From the NCBI GenBank assembly GCA_045599035.1, contig JAZRVI010000011.1, positions 1-34,748 on the forward strand: a stretch of DNA of 34,748 nucleotides, written 5' to 3'. The notes under the pieces are model-generated. The model did not search any database. It was given only the letters and a program-made list of their open reading frames with translations, and was not told the origin of the DNA. Both the position numbers and the translations under genes were made by a program. Position 1 is the stretch's first letter; each line of letters starts with the position of its first letter. Positions 1 through 6,109 of this stretch are shown here, one piece after another. The stretch comes from CATZDY01 sp045599035. GTDB taxonomy: Bacteria; Bacillota; Desulfotomaculia; Desulfotomaculales; Desulfocucumaceae.

Positions 1-114
1 AAAGACTTATCCATTCGTACAATGAAGTGTGATTGCGGACTAACAATCAGCAGAGATCAAAATGCAGCAATCAATATCAAAAACGAAGGTCTGCGTATAC
101 TGAAATCTGCGTAA
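1..114 (+). CDS. tnpB: TnpB (IS200/IS605 OrfB) C-terminal fragment, cut by window start
   Basis: The first 37 codons are open and end at TAA 112-114. They read as the C-terminus of an IS200/IS605-family TnpB, the RNA-guided nuclease of these transposons. Visible are the second half of the zinc finger (CDCG at residues 10-13 of the fragment) and the RuvC-III motif SRDQNAAINI at residues 17-26, whose Asp is catalytic in the family. The rest of the gene lies outside the window. The right end and omega-RNA follow directly. The opposite-strand copy at 34714-34748 ends differently because 16 nt are missing there. Family assignment is strong; whether the full gene is intact cannot be seen. Confidence 0.85.
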   Translation, partial: KDLSIRTMKCDCGLTISRDQNAAINIKNEGLRILKSA

Positions 115-254
115 ATCTTCAAATAAATGGTAGGCTGGGAATCAGCCGAACCTGACGCCTGTGGACATTATGTAAGACTTGAGCTAACGATTATGTTAGC
201 CAGGCAGTAGTGGTTGAAGCAGGAAGCTCGGCAATTTATTGCCGAGTAGTTCAC
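115..254 (+). ncRNA. IS200/IS605 right end, putative TnpB omega-RNA (reRNA) scaffold
   Basis: This non-coding stretch between the tnpB stop and the element terminus carries hairpins typical of TnpB-associated RNA: GGCTG/CAGCC near 132-146, GCTAAC/GTTAGC at 183-200, and a terminal CTCGGCAAT/ATTGCCGAG hairpin ending just before the TTCAC boundary at 250-254. Two further copies in the window (5885-6027 plus, 34591-34735 minus) share the linear sequence but change both sides of the hairpins together. In the TnpB family, the 16-20 nt directly after this boundary serve as guide; here that would begin at 255, upstream of cobU. The exact 5' end of the RNA is not determinable. Confidence 0.75.
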
Positions 255-332
255 GAGAACAGGCAGGATTTGGAGAGTATTTCCCGAATCTTAGTGGATG
301 AGTATTTCACGCAGGGAAGAAGGAGAGTAGAA

Positions 333-905
333 ATGGAGGCTGACAACTTAGTTCTGGTACTTGGCGGAGCCAGAAGCGGAAAAAGCGAATTTGCTGAGGA
401 ATTGGTCTATAAAGCAAAATTGCCGGTAATTTATGTAGCTACTGCTGAAATTAAAGATCAGGAAATGCAGTATAGAATTGAGCTGCATCGGCAAAGAAGA
501 CCGGCTTCCTGGCTGACCGTGGAAGAAACCCATGACTTGATCAGAGTAGTGGAAGAATATGGGCAGGAACAAGCCGTTATGCTGATTGATTGTCTGACCG
601 TTTGGTCCAGTAATTTACTGCTGGATTCCAATTGGCCTTACGCTGGATGTGAGGAATCGGCCAAGGAAGATTATATTTTGAAGCAGGCTGAATTGTTGGC
701 GGAAAAAGCGGCTTCGGCTTCCGCTAAGATCATTATGGTGGCCAATGAAGTGGGCATGGGAGTTGTTCCAGCCTATCCCTTGGGACGGCTTTACCGGGAT
801 ATTTCCGGGAGGGTTAACCGGGCAATTGCAGTTCGGGCGGATAAAGTTTATGGAGTTTTTGCCGGTTTGCCGATTGATTTAAAAGCCTGGATGGTTAGTT
901 TATAG
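333..905 (+). CDS. cobU: Adenosylcobinamide kinase / adenosylcobinamide-phosphate guanylyltransferase
   Basis: CobU phosphorylates adenosylcobinamide and transfers GMP to it in the late steps of cobalamin nucleotide-loop assembly. The 190-residue protein opens with a P-loop, GGARSGKS at residues 11-18, and continues with DCLTVWSSNLLL and ANEVGMGVVP, followed by GRLYRDISGRVN, all typical of the family. I chose ATG 333 because an AAGGAGAG site lies at 319-326 and the family begins just before the P-loop. The frame is open further upstream to 210, but that part runs through the IS right end and is unlikely to be coding. cbiB, cobS and cobC follow at short spacing. Only about 78 bp separate the gene from the IS end, and no B12 riboswitch is visible there. 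Confidence 0.93.
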   Translation: MEADNLVLVLGGARSGKSEFAEELVYKAKLPVIYVATAEIKDQEMQYRIELHRQRRPASWLTVEETHDLIRVVEEYGQEQAVMLIDCLTVWSSNLLLDSNWPYAGCEESAKEDYILKQAELLAEKAASASAKIIMVANEVGMGVVPAYPLGRLYRDISGRVNRAIAVRADKVYGVFAGLPIDLKAWMVSL

Positions 906-924
906 AAAATGGAGGTGGGGTTGG

Positions 925-1878
925 ATGGCCTGGGCAGTTTTCCTGGCTTATTGGATAGATCGAATCTGGGGGGATTTGCTTCCTCCTTTTTTTTCTCATC
1001 CCATTATTTATATTGGACGATATATCAGCTTTTGGGAGAAAAAGCTCCGAAAACCGGAAAAAGGTGAAAAAAGCCTGTATCGGGCAGGAATTGTTTTGTG
1101 GCTGATTGTGGTTTTATCGGTTTTTTTGTTGGTGTCTGCTTTGAGCCTATTCTTATTTTGGCTGCATCCGTTGGTGGGAATTTTGGGTCAGATTTGGCTT
1201 TGTTCGCTGGCTTTGGCTTCCAAAAGTTTAAAACAGGCTGCTTTGCAGGTTTTGGAGCCTTTGCAGGATGGCAATTTATGGCTGGCCAGACAAAGAATCG
1301 GCTGTTTGGTCAGTCGGGAAACCGACCAGATGGAACAACAGGACATTGTTCGGGCAACCATTGAAACCGTGGCTGAAAATACAGTAGATGGGGTGGTTTC
1401 TCCCCTGTTTTTTGGCTTTATCGGTGGGGCTCCTTTGATGTTTGCTTACAAGGCCGTTAATACCCTGGATTCCATGGTGGGCTACCGCAATGAAAAATAT
1501 CTCTGGTTTGGCCGTTTTTCCGCCAAAATGGATGATGCAGCCAATTATATACCGGCTCGGCTGACTGCTTTACTTATGCTGCTGTATGCTTTTATTACCG
1601 GCCGTCCGGTTAAAAGAACCTGGCAAATTATCCGGCGAGATGCCAAAGGACATCCCAGTCCCAACGGGGGGTATCCGGAATCAGCTATTGCCGGTTGTCT
1701 GGGAATCCGTTTGGGTGGTTTGAATATTTATCATGGTCGGGAAAGTTTTCGGGCTTATATGGGTGAACCTTTAACAGTTTTGCAATCTTTACATATCTAT
1801 TTGACAGTGGAATTTATGGGCGGGGCTGGAGCCTGGGCTGCTTTTCTTGGCTTTATTTTGTTGGTATGGCTTTATTAG
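925..1878 (+). CDS. cbiB: Adenosylcobinamide-phosphate synthase CbiB (CobD)
   Basis: CbiB is an integral membrane enzyme that joins the aminopropanol side chain to adenosylcobyric acid. The 317-residue product begins with a hydrophobic segment, then the family-typical SHPIIYIGR at about residues 24-32. It has a block of membrane helices around residues 50-95 and the conserved IETVAENTVDGVVSPLFFGFIGG region, then KAVNTLDSMVGYRNEKY and an acidic DDAANYIPARLTALL. GGAGGTGGGG at 911-920 precedes ATG 925. It lies 19 bp after cobU and 15 bp before cobS, so it is in the same operon. Confidence 0.93.
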   Translation: MAWAVFLAYWIDRIWGDLLPPFFSHPIIYIGRYISFWEKKLRKPEKGEKSLYRAGIVLWLIVVLSVFLLVSALSLFLFWLHPLVGILGQIWLCSLALASKSLKQAALQVLEPLQDGNLWLARQRIGCLVSRETDQMEQQDIVRATIETVAENTVDGVVSPLFFGFIGGAPLMFAYKAVNTLDSMVGYRNEKYLWFGRFSAKMDDAANYIPARLTALLMLLYAFITGRPVKRTWQIIRRDAKGHPSPNGGYPESAIAGCLGIRLGGLNIYHGRESFRAYMGEPLTVLQSLHIYLTVEFMGGAGAWAAFLGFILLVWLY

Positions 1879-1893
1879 GAGGATATTGGAAAA

Positions 1894-2706
1894 ATGGACA
1901 GCTTTTTATTAGCTTTGCAAATGTTGACTCGTATTTATATTAGACCTGTGGAATATACCGAAAAAGCCTCAAAAAGTTCTGTTCTGTATTTTCCCATTAT
2001 TGGGTTGATTTTGGGAATCGGGATTAGCTTTGTAGCTTGGGCGGCTCATTTGGTTTTCCCCATGACCGCTGTGGCCGGTATTGCAGTAATTGGCATGGTT
2101 ATTTTGAGCGGCGGTTTGCATATGGATGGTTTTATGGACACTCTGGACGGAGTTTTGAGTGGTCGTCCCCGGGAAAGAAAACTGGAAATTATGAAAGACA
2201 GTCGGGTCGGAGCCTTTGGAGCTTTGGGAGCCGTTGGAATTTTATTGTTTAAATATAGTCTGGTAGTTTCGGTGCCATTGGCCGATTTATTTACTTTGTT
2301 GCTGCTGGCACCGGTTTTAAGCCGCTGGTGCATGGCCTTTGCTGTGGTTGCTTATCCCTATGCCCGCAAGGAAGGCTTTGGCATGAATCATGCCAAAGCC
2401 GGGAAAACTGAACTGCTGCCGGCTACTTTGGTTACACTGATTTTGGCTTTTGTAATTTCCGGATTGGCCGGTTTAATGACCATGGCAGTGGTCTTTTTGC
2501 TGGGCTGGTTTTTGTGCAACCGTTTGGCCAAACAGTTGGGAGGTTTAACCGGGGATACCTATGGAGCGGTCAATGAAAGCATGGAAGTAGCTGTTTTGTT
2601 GGTTTATTTTATTATTTCGGCCAATCTGCCCAAATTGATTTGCTGGAATTGGGGCGGATTTGATTGGAGCAGCTATTGCGGCTGGGCTGCTTTTTGGCTG
2701 TGGTAA
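1894..2706 (+). CDS. cobS: Adenosylcobinamide-GDP ribazoletransferase (cobalamin synthase)
   Basis: CobS joins adenosylcobinamide-GDP with alpha-ribazole (or its phosphate), giving adenosylcobalamin at the membrane. The 270-residue protein has several hydrophobic helices and the diagnostic cytosolic motif GGLHMDGFMDTLDGVLSG at about residues 73-90, followed by KDSRVGAFGALG. The C-terminal GGLTGDTYGAVNE is also a family signature. AGGAGG at 1878-1883 precedes the ATG. The final residues are rich in Trp and Gly and end in WAAFWLW. A cobT gene for the ribazole branch is not in the window. Confidence 0.93.
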   Translation: MDSFLLALQMLTRIYIRPVEYTEKASKSSVLYFPIIGLILGIGISFVAWAAHLVFPMTAVAGIAVIGMVILSGGLHMDGFMDTLDGVLSGRPRERKLEIMKDSRVGAFGALGAVGILLFKYSLVVSVPLADLFTLLLLAPVLSRWCMAFAVVAYPYARKEGFGMNHAKAGKTELLPATLVTLILAFVISGLAGLMTMAVVFLLGWFLCNRLAKQLGGLTGDTYGAVNESMEVAVLLVYFIISANLPKLICWNWGGFDWSSYCGWAAFWLW

Positions 2707-2733
2707 GTTATCAGGGAATGAGGGTGAAATTTA

Positions 2734-3345
2734 ATGGGATGTAAAGTAATTTTAATTCGACATGGTGAAACTGTTTGGAATGCAGTCGGCAAATGGCAGG
2801 GACATCGAGATATACCTTTAAGTGAAAAGGGTTTGCAGCAGGCTGAGGCGGTTGCCCGAAGGCTGGCAGGGGAAAAGCTGGATGCTGTTTATTGCAGCGA
2901 TTTGCAGCGAGCCAGGGTTACGGCGGAAAAAATAGCCCAGCCCCATGGCCTGACGGTGCAGGTGAATGCCCAGCTTCGGGAAATGAACTTTGGCCAATGG
3001 GAAGGCTTGACCTATCAGGACATAAAGTCTGCCAAAGATCAGGTTTTAGCGTCCTGGTGTCTGGATCCGATTACTTTTCGTCCGCCTGGAGGCGAGCTGG
3101 TTCCTGAAATGGCAAATCGAGTTAAAGCTGCCTTGCAGCAAATTGTAGCGGAAAATCAGGATAAAGTGGTTGTGGTGGTTTGCCATGGCGGCCCCATCCG
3201 AACCTTTTTGGCTCAGATGCTGGGTATGGATTTGAAAGATAATTGGCGGCTCCGGATGGATAATGTTTCTTTAAATATTGTAGAATTTCCAAACTGGGAT
3301 AATGGGATTTTAATGCTTTTAAATGATCGATCTCATTTAGTTTAG
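2734..3345 (+). CDS. cobC: Histidine phosphatase, probable alpha-ribazole phosphatase CobC
   Basis: The 203-residue protein belongs to the histidine phosphatase (phosphoglycerate-mutase-like) superfamily. The phospho-acceptor motif RHGETVWN has His10, and the second catalytic His lies in CHGGPIR at His151; the REMNFGQWEG motif lies between them. Many proteins share this fold, so sequence alone does not give the substrate. Its place directly behind cobU-cbiB-cobS supports removal of the 5' phosphate in the alpha-ribazole branch of B12 synthesis. A GAGGGTG site precedes ATG 2734. A general phosphoglycerate-mutase-like phosphatase remains possible. Confidence 0.82.
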   Translation: MGCKVILIRHGETVWNAVGKWQGHRDIPLSEKGLQQAEAVARRLAGEKLDAVYCSDLQRARVTAEKIAQPHGLTVQVNAQLREMNFGQWEGLTYQDIKSAKDQVLASWCLDPITFRPPGGELVPEMANRVKAALQQIVAENQDKVVVVVCHGGPIRTFLAQMLGMDLKDNWRLRMDNVSLNIVEFPNWDNGILMLLNDRSHLV

Positions 3346-3361
3346 ATGAGGGGATGATTTT

Positions 3362-5752
3362 GTGGCTGAAAACGAAAATAAATTAACTAAAAGAAGGGTT
3401 AATCTATTTTTGTTAATTTTGATTGTCCTGGCTTCTGCTTTGCTGGTTAGAGTTACCTATATTCAAGTAATTCGGGGTAATGAATTGACTTCTCAGGCCA
3501 ATGATACCCGGATTCAGGAAAAAACAGTTTTAGCTCAAAGAGGAACCATTTATGATCGCAATTACAATATTTTGTCCACCAGTGTGGGGGTTAGTACGGT
3601 CATAGCTAATCCGTCCAATTTTTTGGAAAATGCCAAAATAGCCGCTGAAGAAGCTACCCCGGAAATCACCGAAGTCGAGAGAGCTGACAGTAAAACCTAT
3701 GCTTTGGTTTATGAACAAAAGCTGAAGGAGATCACTAACGAACTGGCTGGGCTTTTGGATCTGGATGCCGACGAGCTGCGAAAAAAGCTGGAGGATAATA
3801 AGGAAAGTCAATATCTGGTTTTAAAACGAAATGTGGATAAAGGTACGGTGGAAGCTTTGAGCAAAGTCTTTCCCAACAGTTTGTTTTATGAAAACAATAT
3901 CAAGAGGAGTTATCCCTATGGGAGTCTGGCTGCTCATGTTCTGGGTATTATGGGGGATGATGGGAACGGATTGACCGGAGTAGAGCTTTCCTATGATAGT
4001 TATCTAAAAGGCAAAGTTGGCTATACCTTGACCGAAGTGGATGCAGATGGCCGGGTTTTGCCCCAGGGAGAATATACCTCGATAACTCCGGAGGCCGGTT
4101 CTAATTTGATTTTAACTTTGGATGCAACAATTCAATATTATGTTGAAAAGTCTTTGGATGAGATAATGACCAAGCATGATCCATCCTGTGCAGTTATTTT
4201 GGTGGCCAACCCGAAAACTGGAGAAATTTTGGCCATGGGCAGCCGTCCTGACTATGATCCAACTAAATGGTCAGCTTATGATGAGGAAATATATTCCCGC
4301 AATCCAGCCGTTAACTATACTTATGAACCAGGCTCTACTTTTAAAATTGTGGTAGCGGCGGCGGCTCTGGAAGAAAACATTGTCCAGCCGGAAGATAATT
4401 TTTATTGCGGCGGAGCTTATAGTGTCAATGGGGTTAGCATTAATTGTGCCAATGTTTATGGACATGGAGCAGAAACCTTTGCCGATGGAGTGGCCAATTC
4501 CTGCAACCCGGTTTATATTCAGGTCGGCTTGAGAGCCGGTAAAGCTTTGATGTACAAATATATTAAAGCTTTTGGATTTGGCCAGGAGACCGGGATTGAC
4601 TTACCGGGAGAAGAACAGGGCATTATGCTCAATGAAGGCAGCATGGTTCCGGTGGAGTTGGCCGCTTTATCTATTGGTCAGTCTATTGTGGTAACGCCAG
4701 TTCAGATTTTGCAGGCGGCCTGTACCATTGCTAATCAGGGTCGCATGGTCAAACTGCATGTGGTAGATCGGGTTGAGGATAAAAATAAGGAAGTTCTTCA
4801 GCAATACGATTATACTTCTGACAAACAGATTATTTCTGCTCAAACTTCTTCCACCTTGATGGAATTAATGAAAGGAGCAGTTTTACATGGGACAGCTTCC
4901 AATGCTTTTGTTGAGGGTTATTCTCTTGCCGGTAAAACCGGTACGGCTGAAGTGGCGGTAGGCTCTCAAGGTTATGTGAAAGGAATATATGTAGCTTCTT
5001 TTGTAGGGATTGCTCCCATCGAAGATCCGCAGATTGCAGTTTTAATTATGGTGGCCGAGCCTTCCAAAAATGGCTATTATGGTTCTCAGGTTGCAGCTCC
5101 GGTTTTTGCTACCTTGGGCAAGAATATCCTGAATTATTTGGGCATTATGCCGGACTATTCTTTGCCAGTGCCGGATAGTTATGTATCTATGGCTCAGGAT
5201 GCTTCTGAAGAAGTTTATGTGTTAAACGATATTCCCAATGTAATTGGGATGACCGGTTCGGATGCCCAGGATTTGCTGGAATCAGAAGGTTTTGTAGTTC
5301 AGCTTAATAGTGGAGGCAGCGGAGTGGTGCAAAGTCAGTCACCCGGAGCAGGGGAACGCCTGGGTCGAGGTGGTGAAGTCTGGCTGACCTTGCAGGAGCC
5401 GGAAACCGAGATGGTCAAGGTTCCGGATTTGGGTGGTTTATCCTTAAAACGGGTTGGAACTATTTTGGAAAATCTGGAGTTATCTCTTAAATATACGGGA
5501 AGTGGTTATGTTATTCGACAAATTCCCCAAGCTGGTAAGATGGTAGAAAAACATACCGAAGTACAAGTGAGCTTGGCTTCTCATGAGCAAATTGCTATTG
5601 AAAAAGAGCTAGAAGCAGCTCAAAAAACAAGCAAGACAGCCAAGCAGCAGCTTGAAAAGCTGTCTTCTTCAAGAAATAACAACGAAACAACCGTTAAAAC
5701 GGAAACCATCGTTAAGACCGAAAAGACTGAAACAAAGGCGACAACTGAATAA
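3362..5752 (+). CDS. spoVD: Class B penicillin-binding protein with two PASTA domains, SpoVD-like
   Basis: This is a peptidoglycan DD-transpeptidase of 796 residues. It has one N-terminal membrane helix (about residues 13-32), a PBP dimer domain from about 55, and a transpeptidase domain with all three active-site motifs: S325-T-F-K328, S380-C-N382 and K525-T-G-T528. Two PASTA domains follow at about 620-740, then a Lys/Thr/Glu-rich tail of about 50 residues ending in KATTE. PASTA-bearing class B enzymes of this kind in Clostridia are often SpoVD, used for spore cortex, but a vegetative division PBP cannot be excluded because the gene is outside the usual dcw cluster. The start is GTG 3362 behind a GAGGGGATG site. 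It lies 16 bp after cobC. Confidence 0.85.
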   Translation: MAENENKLTKRRVNLFLLILIVLASALLVRVTYIQVIRGNELTSQANDTRIQEKTVLAQRGTIYDRNYNILSTSVGVSTVIANPSNFLENAKIAAEEATPEITEVERADSKTYALVYEQKLKEITNELAGLLDLDADELRKKLEDNKESQYLVLKRNVDKGTVEALSKVFPNSLFYENNIKRSYPYGSLAAHVLGIMGDDGNGLTGVELSYDSYLKGKVGYTLTEVDADGRVLPQGEYTSITPEAGSNLILTLDATIQYYVEKSLDEIMTKHDPSCAVILVANPKTGEILAMGSRPDYDPTKWSAYDEEIYSRNPAVNYTYEPGSTFKIVVAAAALEENIVQPEDNFYCGGAYSVNGVSINCANVYGHGAETFADGVANSCNPVYIQVGLRAGKALMYKYIKAFGFGQETGIDLPGEEQGIMLNEGSMVPVELAALSIGQSIVVTPVQILQAACTIANQGRMVKLHVVDRVEDKNKEVLQQYDYTSDKQIISAQTSSTLMELMKGAVLHGTASNAFVEGYSLAGKTGTAEVAVGSQGYVKGIYVASFVGIAPIEDPQIAVLIMVAEPSKNGYYGSQVAAPVFATLGKNILNYLGIMPDYSLPVPDSYVSMAQDASEEVYVLNDIPNVIGMTGSDAQDLLESEGFVVQLNSGGSGVVQSQSPGAGERLGRGGEVWLTLQEPETEMVKVPDLGGLSLKRVGTILENLELSLKYTGSGYVIRQIPQAGKMVEKHTEVQVSLASHEQIAIEKELEAAQKTSKTAKQQLEKLSSSRNNNETTVKTETIVKTEKTETKATTE

Positions 5753-5774
5753 AATATGGTTGACAAAAAAGCGG

Positions 5775-5845
5775 TCTGGCTTTAACACGCCGTGAGCAGG
5801 AAATCCTCCGCCTCTATAGGTGGCGGGATGAATTGTTGATAAACA
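5775..5845 (+). mobile_element. Possible older IS605-type right-end fossil, hairpin after spoVD
   Basis: A GAGCAGGAA block at 5793-5801 is followed by a hairpin, CCGCCT 5808-5813 with AGGTGG 5818-5823, and then GATGAATTG. The order GCAGGAA, hairpin, short tail matches the right end found at 5984-6027, with different hairpin bases, so I read it as the end of another, more decayed element. It may also stop transcription after spoVD, though it lacks a clean T-run. Confidence is limited because there is no tnpB tail in front of it. Confidence 0.45.
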
Positions 5846-5855
5846 CGGTGTCTTC

Positions 5856-5884
5856 TTGACTTCTATACCTCGTACTGTTATAAT
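5856..5884 (+). promoter_or_regulatory. Sigma-A-type promoter of the thrS leader / orphan omega-RNA
   Basis: TTGACT at 5856-5861 and TATAAT at 5879-5884 are separated by 17 bp, a near-consensus promoter. Transcription would begin near 5891. The -10 box lies where the tnpB stop codon sits in the homologous left-end IS, so the promoter may have arisen within IS sequence. Confidence 0.75.
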
Positions 5885-6027
5885 CTAAATAATTACGGTA
5901 GGGATGGAGCAGCCCAAACTTATACGCCTGTGGACATTGTGTAAGACATTTCGCTATGTGATATCATAGCCAATGCAGTAGTGGTTGAAGCAGGAAGCTC
6001 CGACTTCTATAAATCGGAGTAGTTCAC
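5885..6027 (+). ncRNA. Solo IS605 right end / orphan omega-RNA-like scaffold in the thrS leader
   Basis: This segment aligns by eye with 112-254 along its whole length: GGTAGG near the start, CGCCTGTGGACATT, TGTAAGAC, GCAGTAGTGGTTGAAGCAGG and the TTCAC end at 6023-6027. No tnpB precedes it. Hairpins are kept by paired changes: GCTATG/CATAGC replaces GCTAAC/GTTAGC, and CTCCGA/TCGGAG replaces CTCGGC/GCCGAG. With the promoter just upstream it would be transcribed as the 5' part of the thrS leader. The boundary falls exactly before the T-box motif. Known: such scaffolds guide TnpB. Inferred: that this copy still makes a usable RNA. Confidence 0.7.
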
Positions 6028-6083
6028 GGTGGAACCACGGAATAAAAAAGACCGTCCTTAGTAGTTAAGGGCGTTCTTTTTTT
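6028..6083 (+). promoter_or_regulatory. T-box antiterminator motif and terminator of thrS (leader lacks visible stem I)
   Basis: GGTGGAACCACGG at 6028-6040 matches the T-box core, whose TGGA bulge pairs with the acceptor end of uncharged tRNA. ACGG can pair with CCGT at 6052-6055, and GG at 6028-6029 with CC at 6056-6057. The competing terminator pairs CGTCCTTA (6053-6060) with TAAGGGCG (6066-6073), extended by AAAGA/TCTTT and followed by T-rich sequence to 6083. The specifier stem I expected upstream is missing; IS sequence ends at 6027. Because helix A1 of the antiterminator is mostly lost, tRNA-dependent control of thrS is probably impaired. Confidence 0.75.
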
Positions 6084-6109
6084 CCAGATGAATAAGGAGG
6101 ATGTTTTTT

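Larger units (their letters stand above)
1..254 (+). mobile_element. IS200/IS605-family element, right portion, truncated by window edge
   Basis: The tnpB tail plus right end form the 3' part of a TnpB-bearing IS. No terminal inverted repeats or target duplication are expected in this family; ends are recognised through subterminal hairpins. The boundary is placed after TTCAC at 254, because all three copies of this right end lose similarity there. A second copy lies in inverted orientation at 34591-34748. Confidence 0.8.

Noticed and set aside
210..332. Upstream extension of the cobU reading frame by 41 codons
   Set aside because: It runs through the IS right end; a good ribosome site and the family start point support ATG 333.
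255..332. Cobalamin riboswitch before cobU
   Set aside because: Only 78 bp remain between IS and gene, and no B12-box-like sequence is seen; if a riboswitch existed it is on the other side of the IS.
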